Source: JBOFFC01 sp051648405
GTDB lineage: Bacteria; Planctomycetota; Planctomycetia; Pirellulales; Lacipirellulaceae
Reading direction: 5' to 3'
NCBI GenBank assembly: GCA_051648405.1
Contig: JBOFFC010000104.1
Location: forward strand, 12,388 to 76,387
DNA length: 64,000 nt
Shown: positions 46,211-52,647 of the stretch, one piece after another
How the letters are laid out: each line of letters opens with the position of its first letter
Numbering within the stretch: position 1 is the stretch's first letter
The notes under the pieces: model-generated
What the model was told of the DNA's origin: nothing
What the model saw: the letters and a program-made list of their open reading frames with translations, nothing else
Database searches by the model: none
Position numbers and translations under genes: made by a program

Positions 46211-46233
46211 TAGCAGCCCGTTGAAAGATCAAC
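46211..46233. repeat. Possible remnant of the MITE/REP-like element
   Basis: TAGCAGCCCGTTGAAAGATC followed by AAC resembles the element's left end joined directly to the ATCAAC of its right end, as if the interior had been deleted. It lies right after the PQQ gene. Confidence 0.45.
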
Positions 46234-46270
46234 ACTCAGTTAACGCACCGACAACCGATGAGACGAGTCG

Positions 46271-46456
46271 ATGAAGGGCCTCACGAAGTTCCTCCGCGAA
46301 ACCTGGTGGGTGTTCGCCGTAGCGGCCGTCGGCGACGTGTTCCTCGCCTACAGCCTGCACCCCTATTGCCTGCTGTTCCTGCCGGCGCTGGTGCTGGTGG
46401 CGCTCTACATGTCGGCGGTGAGGTACGACTCGGAGGGGAACGAACGCTTGCGCTGA
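46271..46456 (+). CDS. Small membrane protein, unknown function
   Basis: 61 residues with two membrane segments: WWVFAVAAVGDVFLAYSL and YCLLFLPALVLVALYMSAV, and a charged end VRYDSEGNERLR. The composition looks like a real protein rather than a chance frame, but I do not recognise a family and the ribosome site is weak. It follows the PQQ gene by 64 bases and ends in the palindrome at 46455. Confidence 0.55.
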   Translation: MKGLTKFLRETWWVFAVAAVGDVFLAYSLHPYCLLFLPALVLVALYMSAVRYDSEGNERLR

Positions 46457-46585
46457 ATGACCAATGACCAAGAGAGCTTTCAGCTTTCAGCTTTCGGCGG
46501 TCAGCGATCAGCTACGCGACGAACGGCAGCCAACCGCCGATCGCTAACCGCCCCTTGGTCGTTGGTGCTTGGCCATTGGTCATTC
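46455..46585. repeat. Inverted repeat between convergent genes
   Basis: GAATGACCAATGACCAAG at 46455-46472 and its complement (one mismatch) at 46568-46585 enclose other repeat words (AGCTTTCAGCTTTCAGC and the CGGTCAGCGATCAGC word). It fills the space between the small membrane protein and the transporter gene. Confidence 0.85.
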
Positions 46586-46588
46586 GCG

Positions 46589-48055
46589 TCACAAAAACAG
46601 CGTCGCCAGCAGCGTGACGACCGCGACTCCCATCAGGTTCAGCACGAAGCCTTCGCGGGCCATCGTCGCTGAGGAAACGCCGCCGGCGCCGTAGACCACG
46701 GCGTTGGGGACGGTCCCCGCGGGGAGCATGAAGGCCAGGCTCGCCGCCATCGCGGTGGGGAACATCAGCAGCTTGGGGTCGAGCCCGGTCGCGCCGGCCA
46801 TCGAAGCCATGATCGGCATCAACAGGGCGGTGATCGCCGTGTTGCTGGTAAACTCCGAGAGGAACACCGTCGCGAGGCAGAGCAACGCGACGAGCAGCGG
46901 CGCAGGGAGCGTGGCGAGCCCCTCGAGCCGCTGGCCGAGCAGGTCGCTGAGCCCCGATTCGGCGAAGCCCTCGGCGAGCACCATCCCGCCGCTGAACAGC
47001 AGCAGCATGCCCCACGGGATCCGCGCGGCGGTCTCCCAGTCGAGCAGCCGCGGGGCGAGCCCGCGCGGCGTAGCGGCCGGCTCGCCGCTCGGGATAAGAA
47101 ACAGCGCGATCACCGCTGCAAGCGAGACGGTCGCGTCGGTAACGTGCGGCAGCTCTACCAGCCCGGTCCAACCCCCGAGCGGCTCGGTGCGGAAGACCCA
47201 CAGCAGCGCGGTCGTCGCGAAGACCGCGAGCGTGCGGACCTCCGCCGTGCGCCACGCCCCTGGTTGCGGCAGGTCGACCGGCGCCGGTCCCCGCAGGCCG
47301 CGCGTAAGCCACCAAGCGGCCAGCGGCAGCATCGCGAGCGCGACCGGCGCGCCGAACGTCATCCACTCGAGGAAGCTCGCCGGGGCGCCCGCAGCGCTCT
47401 CGTAATGCTGCAGGCAGATCAGGTTCGGAGGAGTGCCGACTGGCGTGGCGACGCCGCCGATGCTCGCCGCGTAGGCGATCCCCAGCAGCAGGGCGACGCG
47501 CAGGCGCCCCTCGCCGGCGCGCTCGAGCGTGGCGATCGCGATCGGCAGCAGCATCAGCGTCGTCGCGGCGTTCGAGACCCACGCGCTGATCACCGCCGCC
47601 GCGATCATGAACCCCAGCACCAACCGCCGCCCCGACACCGTCGGCCCCACCTGGCCACCGTTCGCCGTGTCACCCGTGTTAGCCGCGTCGCTCGTCGATG
47701 CGCTCGCACGAAACCCCAGCGAGCAGAGCCGCACCATCCCGAGCGCCAGCCGGCGGTGGACGCCGCAGCGCTCGAGCGACGTCGATAGCAGGAACCCGCC
47801 GAGCAGCAGCAGGATCATCTCGCCCCCGTAGGCGGCCCCCACCTGGTCGGCCGACAGCACGCCGACGGCCGGCAGCAGCGCGACGGGGACGAGCGCCGTA
47901 ACGGGGATCGGCACGGGCTCGGTGATCCACCACACGGCGCACAGCACGCCGACGCCGAGCGTCCACGCGGCGCCCGGCTCCAGGCCCTGGCTCACACCGA
48001 CGCCCCCCAGCACCACCGCCGCCACCGGGCCGAGGATCAGGGCGACTCGCTTCAT
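46589..48055 (-). CDS. DASS/SLC13-family anion or dicarboxylate transporter
   Basis: 488 residues, about 11-12 helices. The family's two substrate-binding hairpin motifs are seen: VSNAATTLMLLPIAIATLE and FTSNTAITALLMPIMASMAG. Also VWWITEPVPIPVTALVPVAL at the start and ASIGGVATPVGTPPNLICLQ. Substrate would be dicarboxylates, sulfate or another anion with sodium. A Ser/Thr/Asn/Gly-rich stretch (SASTSDAANTGDTANGGQVG) is inserted in a loop near residue 120. ATG 48055 is the canonical start. Divergent from the rhodopsin locus. Confidence 0.88.
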   Translation of the reverse strand: MKRVALILGPVAAVVLGGVGVSQGLEPGAAWTLGVGVLCAVWWITEPVPIPVTALVPVALLPAVGVLSADQVGAAYGGEMILLLLGGFLLSTSLERCGVHRRLALGMVRLCSLGFRASASTSDAANTGDTANGGQVGPTVSGRRLVLGFMIAAAVISAWVSNAATTLMLLPIAIATLERAGEGRLRVALLLGIAYAASIGGVATPVGTPPNLICLQHYESAAGAPASFLEWMTFGAPVALAMLPLAAWWLTRGLRGPAPVDLPQPGAWRTAEVRTLAVFATTALLWVFRTEPLGGWTGLVELPHVTDATVSLAAVIALFLIPSGEPAATPRGLAPRLLDWETAARIPWGMLLLFSGGMVLAEGFAESGLSDLLGQRLEGLATLPAPLLVALLCLATVFLSEFTSNTAITALLMPIMASMAGATGLDPKLLMFPTAMAASLAFMLPAGTVPNAVVYGAGGVSSATMAREGFVLNLMGVAVVTLLATLFL

Positions 48056-48204
48056 GGTTTGGGCGCCGAGCTGGACATCTTGAAGGGCATTCGGAAGAGA
48101 GTCGCGGGACGCGCAGAAAGATAAGGCAAATCGCCAACCACCGCAGGGCGCCCGGATTGCGCACGTGGCGGTGCTCGTCGGCACGCCGCCGAGCGGCCTT
48201 TCCC

Positions 48205-48233
48205 TTGCCGATCCGTTCGCGCCACCCTAGCGT
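48205..48233 (+). promoter_or_regulatory. Weak promoter candidate before the rhodopsin leader
   Basis: TTGCCG (48205-48210) and TAGCGT (48228-48233) are separated by 17 bases. The match is only moderate; it would start a transcript near 48240. Confidence 0.3.
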
Positions 48234-48239
48234 TTGTTA

Positions 48240-48394
48240 GGCGGCTACAAGTTCGCCCGGTTCGCGGAAGCGAGCCCACGGTCGTCGGGTGACCAAGCGA
48301 AAGGCGTCTTGCACCACGTAGTGCAGGGGCCAGTCGCTGTGTAAGCCGACGTGCTCTAGCGCCCTCAGGGGGCTAGAGCACGTCGGCTTTTTTC
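48240..48394 (+). ncRNA. Candidate leader RNA or small RNA ending in an intrinsic terminator
   Basis: The interval 48056-48501 has no gene. From about 48240 it carries hairpin-forming sequence (e.g. TGCAC-CACGTA-GTGCA near 48310-48325) and ends at the strong terminator 48344-48393. No plus-strand gene precedes it in this gap, so the terminator must end either a short RNA or a leader of the rhodopsin transcript. It does not match a riboswitch or known RNA that I can recognise. Confidence 0.4.
48344..48393 (+). terminator. Strong intrinsic terminator / possible attenuator
   Basis: AGCCGACGTGCTCTAGC (48344-48360) pairs perfectly over 17 bp with 48372-48388, around an 11-base loop, followed by a run of six to seven T. 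It lies 108 bases before the rhodopsin ATG. Confidence 0.9.
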
Positions 48395-48501
48395 GTTCAC
48401 GGGGTCCTCTACCAGCGAGGGACGCCCCCGAGCGGACCGGCGACTCGGCTCGACTCGGTCAACGTCCACGCTGCTCCGTTTCCCTACCCACGAGACACCT
48501 C

Positions 48502-49296
48502 ATGCCCCCCCTTCTGGCGAAGCTGTCGATGGACTTCGCCGCGAACACGCCGGTGCAGTCGATCACGCTCTACCTGTTTTTTGCGGCGACGGTCGCTATG
48601 GGGGCGGCCGCGGTTTATTTCCTCGTTGAACGCGGCAGCGCTCCCGAGCGGTACCGCAGCGTCTTCACTGTTTCGGCGCTCGTCACCGGGATCGCCTGCT
48701 TCCATTACTACAAGATGACCAACCAGTACATGTCGGGCGAGAGCTTTCCCACAGCGCTGCGGTACATCGACTGGCTTTTCACGACTCCGCTTTTGCTGAT
48801 CAAGTTCCCGCTGCTGCTGCAGCTCGGCGAGCGAGGGCGCGGCTGGTTTGCCCAGCTCGTGGCGCTTGACGTGGCGATGATCGTTACCGCCTTCGTGGCG
48901 GAAACGTCCCCTGTTGGCGGGACGATGTGGTGGACGTTCTTCGGAATCGCCTGCTTCTTCGAGCTGTTGATCGTTTCGGTACTTTACGGCAGCATGAACT
49001 CGGCGATTCAGGCCCAACCGGGGCCGGTGGCGTCCGCGCTGCGGACGATGCGGCTGTTCATCCTCCTCGGGTGGGCGATCTATCCGATCGGTTTCCTGCT
49101 CGCCCTGGGTGGGGCCGGTGAGTATCGCGAGATCGCGTACAACATCTCCGACGTGATCAACAAAGTCGGGTTCGGCCTCGTCGCGGCGCTGGGGATCAAG
49201 GCCCTCAACACCGCCACCGAGATGCGTGTCCCCGCCGGTGTCGTGCCGACGACCGACCACCGCCCGGACCTCAAGGCGGCGCTGCAACCGCTCTGA
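48502..49296 (+). CDS. Microbial rhodopsin, proteorhodopsin-like proton pump with D-T-K motif
   Basis: 264 residues, seven membrane helices. Helix G has the Schiff-base lysine K221 and counter-ion D217 in YNISDVINKVGFG. Helix C reads RYIDWLFTTPLLLIKF: D90 (proton acceptor), T94 and, 11 residues after D90, K101 at the donor position where proteorhodopsin has Glu. Lys at this place is known from the Exiguobacterium sibiricum rhodopsin. H68 in CFHYYKM matches the histidine partnered with the acceptor. Leu at position 98 (the 105-equivalent) predicts green absorption. A carotene-cleaving enzyme gene follows 87 bases downstream, giving a local retinal supply. Function as outward proton pump is inferred. 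Confidence 0.95.
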   Translation: MPPLLAKLSMDFAANTPVQSITLYLFFAATVAMGAAAVYFLVERGSAPERYRSVFTVSALVTGIACFHYYKMTNQYMSGESFPTALRYIDWLFTTPLLLIKFPLLLQLGERGRGWFAQLVALDVAMIVTAFVAETSPVGGTMWWTFFGIACFFELLIVSVLYGSMNSAIQAQPGPVASALRTMRLFILLGWAIYPIGFLLALGGAGEYREIAYNISDVINKVGFGLVAALGIKALNTATEMRVPAGVVPTTDHRPDLKAALQPL

Positions 49297-49333
49297 GCGG
49301 CCGTTGCACGCAACTTCGGACGGCCATTGACAC

Positions 49334-49363
49334 GGGCGGGGAGCACGCAGGCGTTCCCCGCCC
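49334..49363. promoter_or_regulatory. Hairpin between rhodopsin and blh
   Basis: GGGCGGGGA (49334-49342) and TCCCCGCCC (49355-49363) form a perfect 9-bp stem with a 12-base loop, ending 20 bases before the blh ATG. No T-run follows, so it is more likely a partial terminator, processing site or translation control than a full stop. Confidence 0.55.
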
Positions 49364-49383
49364 CTCTCGATTGGAAGGGTTCG

Positions 49384-50409
49384 ATGGACGGTGACGCCGA
49401 GCAATGGACCCCCGCGCAGCGCTGGCTCGTGGGCTGGCTCCCCCCGGCGATCATGGCCGTCGCAGCGGGCGTCGAGCTCCTTTCCCCTTACTCCGAACGA
49501 GTCGCGGGCTGGCCGTTCGCGATGTCGCTGTTGGTGGTCGGCATGCCCCACGGGGCCGCCGACCTCGCTGTGAGCCGGCGTATGGGGATGTTCGCGACCC
49601 GCTCCAGCGCATTGCGGTTCGTCGCCACCTACTCGGCCGGCATGGTGGGGGCGTTTGCGTTGCTGTGGATGTTCCCGCTGGCGACGCTCGGCCTGTTCGC
49701 GGCGCTCTCGGCGTGGCACTTCGGCTCCGCGGACCACGAGGACCTGGCGGAGCGCTGCTCGAAGCCCGCGACCAACGGAGTACGCCGGGCGTCGTGGGTC
49801 GCCGCGCGGGGGTCGCTGATCCTCGCCGTCCCGTTCGCGGCGCGACCAGCCGAAGCGACGCGGGTCGTCGTCGATGTCGTCACGCTCGTCGGAGGAAAGG
49901 CCCCGACGCTCGACCCCGACACCGTCGCCTTGACGGCGACGTGCGTGGTGGGCGGCGCCCTGGCAGTCTGGGCGTCCGACGCCTCGGCCTCGTTGCTCGC
50001 CCGCCGTTGGCGTAGCGTTGCGCTCGACGCGGTCGAGACCCTCGCGATTTTCCTCGCGGCGGCGGTGCTGCACCCGTTGTTCTCGGTCGGGATGTACTTC
50101 GTCGCCTGGCACAGTTGGCGCCACACGCGGCGTCTCGTGGAGTTCGTCGCAGGGGAGCGTGTCACGCCGTTGCGGTCGCTCTTGGCGAGCCATCGGGCGT
50201 CGCTCCCGCTGCTGCTGCCGACCATCGCCGCGACGACGGCGGTCGCCTGGTGGCTGGCCCCCGAGCGCAGCGTCTGGTGGGTGGCGATCGTCGCGATCGC
50301 CGCCTACGTGGTGGTCACGCCGTCGCACCACATGCTGGTCGAACGGATGCACGCCCGGCGACGCGTCGCCCGCGGTGACCGGCCCGCGCCCGACGGCGTG
50401 GCGGCTTAG
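49384..50409 (+). CDS. blh: Brp/Blh-family beta-carotene 15,15'-dioxygenase
   Basis: Cleaves beta-carotene to two retinals, the rhodopsin chromophore. 341 residues, multi-helix membrane protein. Iron-binding histidines occur in GMPHGAADLAVS (H56), LSAWHFGSADHED, YFVAWHSWRHTRRL and TPSHHMLVERM, as in bacterial Blh. ATG 49384 is preferred because GGAAGGG stands 5-6 bases upstream; a frame open to 49327 would add 19 residues. The beta-carotene itself needs crt genes not present in the window. Together with the rhodopsin this forms a two-gene unit. Confidence 0.9.
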   Translation: MDGDAEQWTPAQRWLVGWLPPAIMAVAAGVELLSPYSERVAGWPFAMSLLVVGMPHGAADLAVSRRMGMFATRSSALRFVATYSAGMVGAFALLWMFPLATLGLFAALSAWHFGSADHEDLAERCSKPATNGVRRASWVAARGSLILAVPFAARPAEATRVVVDVVTLVGGKAPTLDPDTVALTATCVVGGALAVWASDASASLLARRWRSVALDAVETLAIFLAAAVLHPLFSVGMYFVAWHSWRHTRRLVEFVAGERVTPLRSLLASHRASLPLLLPTIAATTAVAWWLAPERSVWWVAIVAIAAYVVVTPSHHMLVERMHARRRVARGDRPAPDGVAA

Positions 50410-50500
50410 GGGGGAGCTCACGCAGAGACGCAGAGGAGGAACAGCGGAGAAGGAAGCCTCACGCAAAGGCGCGGAGGCGCAAAGGGGGTGGGGTTTGGTC
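50410..50500. repeat. Interspersed repeat (GCAGAGACGCAGAGG type)
   Basis: CGCAGAGACGCAGAGGAGGA and CGCAAAGGCGCGGAGGCGC words, again seen at 51250-51280 and, in complement, at 52599-52630. These three repeats frame the accessory patch. Confidence 0.65.
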
Positions 50501-50502
50501 CG

Positions 50503-50898
50503 CTACGGTTCCACGGAGACGAAGCCGAACTGGCGGAAGTGGTCGTCGAGCGAGAGGGCTTCGCGGACTCCCAGGTGCTGCATCACCGCGTAGCTGGTGC
50601 AGTCGGTGAAGCTCCAGCGCTTGTCCGTGAATCGCTGGAAGACGGACCACGCTCGCTCCAGGTCCTCGGCAGTCACGAGGTGCAGGTCAGCGGTCGTGGC
50701 AGACCACAAGTCATGTCCGGCCGCAATGGCGATTCGCCCCTGCCCGCGCGAGACCATGAGCGTTAGCAGCTCGTCGACGACATAGTCCGTCGTGACCAGC
50801 CTGCCCGAGGCGGCGACGATCCGAGCCCGTGCGGCAAGGTGCTCAGGCTCTCTCGGATTCCATGCCGCGTACCAGGCGCTCGTATCGACGAACACCAT
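50503..50898 (-). CDS. PIN-domain toxin (VapC-like)
   Basis: 131 residues. Acidic residues of the PIN active site: MVFVDTSAWYAAW, DYVVDELLTLMVS, WSFTDCTSYAVMQ and LSLDDHFRQFGFVSVEP. Starts three bases after the antitoxin stop, so the pair is an operon. Its C-terminal 16 residues are found again, exactly, as a remnant at 51284-51334. Confidence 0.85.
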   Translation of the reverse strand: MVFVDTSAWYAAWNPREPEHLAARARIVAASGRLVTTDYVVDELLTLMVSRGQGRIAIAAGHDLWSATTADLHLVTAEDLERAWSVFQRFTDKRWSFTDCTSYAVMQHLGVREALSLDDHFRQFGFVSVEP

Positions 50899-50901
50899 CC
50901 G

Positions 50902-51192
50902 TCAGGCCGGTCCGTTCGGGCCGCCATAGAGCAACTCGTCGGCGTTGTTGGCGACCGACCAACCGTCGTCAGGGCCCTGACATTCGGGGTTGTTGTCGAT
51001 GAGGTCAAACACCCGCTGGAGTGCCGCCCGCTGCCGAGCGGCCTTTTCCGGATCGACAACGGTGGGAGTAGGCGCGTCGGCGGGCGCCCCCGGCTCCTCC
51101 TCCATGACGCGCACCCTGGCCTTCTCCGGCAGCGACACCGGGCCCAGGGGCTTGAAGACGCCTCCCTCGTAGATCGCCGGGATCGAGTCCAT
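50902..51192 (-). CDS. DUF104/AF2212-like antitoxin
   Basis: 96 residues starting MDSIPAIYEGGVFKPLGPV, the AF2212-like antitoxin start, with a helical middle (KAARQRAALQRVFDLIDNNP) and DGWSVANNADELLYGGPNGP at the end. Pairs with the PIN toxin immediately downstream. A paralogue lies at 51341 with the same first and last segments. Confidence 0.8.
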   Translation of the reverse strand: MDSIPAIYEGGVFKPLGPVSLPEKARVRVMEEEPGAPADAPTPTVVDPEKAARQRAALQRVFDLIDNNPECQGPDDGWSVANNADELLYGGPNGPA

Positions 51193-51283
51193 GGCACAAG
51201 TCTAGCCGGCGGGCGGGGCGGAGTCCAACTCGAAGCGGCCGCGGAAATGACTCGCGCAGAGACGCGGAGACGCGGAGGGGCCG

Positions 51284-51334
51284 TCAGGGCTCGACGGATA
51301 CGAATCCGAACTGGCGGAAGTGATCGTCGAGCGA
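51284..51334 (-). pseudogene. Remnant of a second PIN toxin (last 16 codons)
   Basis: On the minus strand the bases read SLDDHFRQFGFVSVEP then TGA, identical in residues to the end of the intact PIN toxin at 50503. It sits just downstream of the second DUF104 antitoxin gene, where the full toxin would be expected; the rest is missing. A GCAGAGACGCGGAGACGCGG repeat lies next to the break. Confidence 0.85.
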
Positions 51335-51340
51335 TCGCAA

Positions 51341-51607
51341 CTAAAGCGGGCCGTTCGGACCGCCGTAGAGAAGCTCATCGACGTTGTTGGCGACTGACCA
51401 GCCGTCATCGTTTTCGTGCTTCGGCAAGGAGTCGAGCTGCGCAAATAGCTTCGCCCATGCTTGCTTCTGCCGTTGGATCACCTCAGCGTCAGACAACTCC
51501 TCGACCTTCTCCACAATCGACACGCGCACCCTGATCATCTCCGGCAGCGACACCGGGACCAGGGGCTTAAAGACGCCCCCCTCGTAGATCACGGGGATCG
51601 AGTCCAT
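51341..51607 (-). CDS. DUF104/AF2212-like antitoxin without a toxin
   Basis: 88 residues from ATG 51607: MDSIPVIYEGGVFKPLVPV, then a charged helical part (VEKVEELSDAEVIQRQKQAW) and DGWSVANNVDELLYGGPNGP. It resembles the antitoxin at 50902 at both ends but differs in the middle. Its toxin has been reduced to a remnant, so it may now act on the neighbouring toxin or be a relic. A longer frame to 51643 repeats MDSIP and is less likely. Confidence 0.75.
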   Translation of the reverse strand: MDSIPVIYEGGVFKPLVPVSLPEMIRVRVSIVEKVEELSDAEVIQRQKQAWAKLFAQLDSLPKHENDDGWSVANNVDELLYGGPNGPL

Positions 51608-51679
51608 CGAGGCAATGTAGTCCCCAGAAGGGATGGAGTCCAACGCGACTTTCGCACCAGCCCGTCGGACCCACGATCC

Positions 51680-52066
51680 TCAGAACGGAATTTCGTCGTC
51701 TGACGGGAACGCACTTGGTGGCTCCGGGCGCGGATCGATCTGATCCATCTCCTTCAAGATTTGGTCGATCGCGGAGTCGGCACCTGACGCCTGGCGTCGT
51801 GCCATATCCAGCGTGTCGCCCAGTTCGCTATACCTGCCAACTTCACTGCCAATGAACCGGTCGATCGGCGCTCCGGCTTCGTCTCGGACTTCCACGATGG
51901 TTTCAATGAACCCGTCTCTGCTAGGCCCGCAACTCAACAATACCGAGAATTGCGCGAACGCGACCATAAACACGTCTTCCTCCGACGTCTGCTGCCACTT
52001 CAGTTTGCCAGTGCGCGTCATCTGACTCAATCGATCTGCAAGGTCGATTTGCTTTTTTGCAGCCAT
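51680..52066 (-). CDS. Unknown protein, second gene of a lower-GC pair
   Basis: 128 residues. The first part (DLADRLSQMTRTGKLKWQQT, then DVFMVAFAQFSVLLS) looks like a small alpha/beta domain; the end is acidic with Pro (DPRPEPPSAFPSDDEIPF). I do not recognise a named family. Base composition is clearly lower in GC than the neighbours. It starts three bases after the stop of the upstream gene, so the two form an operon. Confidence 0.65.
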   Translation of the reverse strand: MAAKKQIDLADRLSQMTRTGKLKWQQTSEEDVFMVAFAQFSVLLSCGPSRDGFIETIVEVRDEAGAPIDRFIGSEVGRYSELGDTLDMARRQASGADSAIDQILKEMDQIDPRPEPPSAFPSDDEIPF

Positions 52067-52069
52067 GAT

Positions 52070-52570
52070 TTACCTCGCCTCACTTGTGTTCTGCAGCCGC
52101 ATCTTGGCCTCGATCGCTGTCAGGAGATCGATTTGGACCGCAAGCGCACTATTCAGCTTCTCCGGCTTCAGCGTGGACTCGCCTCCCTTTTGCACCTGTG
52201 ACTCAACCTGCCGTTCAATCCTTGCAAGCAGTCCAGATGTCGCGGTAAAGACCTTAAGGTCTTCCTCCGCCCAGCGATCGACGGAACTGCGTACAATCGC
52301 AATCAACTTCCTTGCTCGAGAATACTGGTATAGCGCCGCGTTCCACTCTCCGCGGCGGTGCAACGTCTTCATCTCTTCAAGTAGAGTAGTCGCCTCACGG
52401 AGCGCCGCTCGCGCATCAATGGCCGCTAGGGCAGTTCGAGCCTTCACGGCCGCAGCCCGTGCTCGTTGAGCGCCGTGGGCCGCAATCACAGAGGCAATCA
52501 GCCCAAGTACGCTCGCGACGTTGCCCCAGTTGTCCGCTAGCCATTCAAGAGTAACCGTCGCCCAGCGCAT
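52070..52570 (-). CDS. Membrane-anchored helical protein, first gene of a lower-GC pair
   Basis: 166 residues. One membrane segment near the N-terminus (NWGNVASVLGLIASVIAAHG), then a long helical/coiled-coil body (ARAALREATTLLEEMKTLHR, LYQYSRARKLIAIVRSSVD). The composition is less GC-rich than the window average. No family recognised. The pair with the gene at 51680 looks like an acquired accessory module; its role could be immunity- or stress-related, but nothing in the sequence proves that. Confidence 0.65.
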   Translation of the reverse strand: MRWATVTLEWLADNWGNVASVLGLIASVIAAHGAQRARAAAVKARTALAAIDARAALREATTLLEEMKTLHRRGEWNAALYQYSRARKLIAIVRSSVDRWAEEDLKVFTATSGLLARIERQVESQVQKGGESTLKPEKLNSALAVQIDLLTAIEAKMRLQNTSEAR

Positions 52571-52589
52571 CGTGACCTACATGCATGGA

Positions 52590-52645
52590 GAGATGCCCTC
52601 AGCGTCTCTGCGTCTCTGCGTCTCTGCGCGAGGCTCCTCGCCTGA
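52590..52645. repeat. Interspersed repeat (GCGTCTCTGCGTCTCTGCG type)
   Basis: Complement of the GCAGAGACGC words at 50410 and 51250. It separates the accessory patch from aspS. Confidence 0.65.
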
Positions 52646-52647
52646 AC

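Noticed and set aside
46589..48055. Assignment of the transporter as a citrate or sulfate carrier
   Set aside because: The DASS motifs are clear but residues deciding the substrate cannot be read reliably by eye.
48240..48394. Known riboswitch, tRNA, SRP RNA or tmRNA in the rhodopsin leader
   Set aside because: No conserved core of any of these classes was found; only a terminator and small hairpins are supported.
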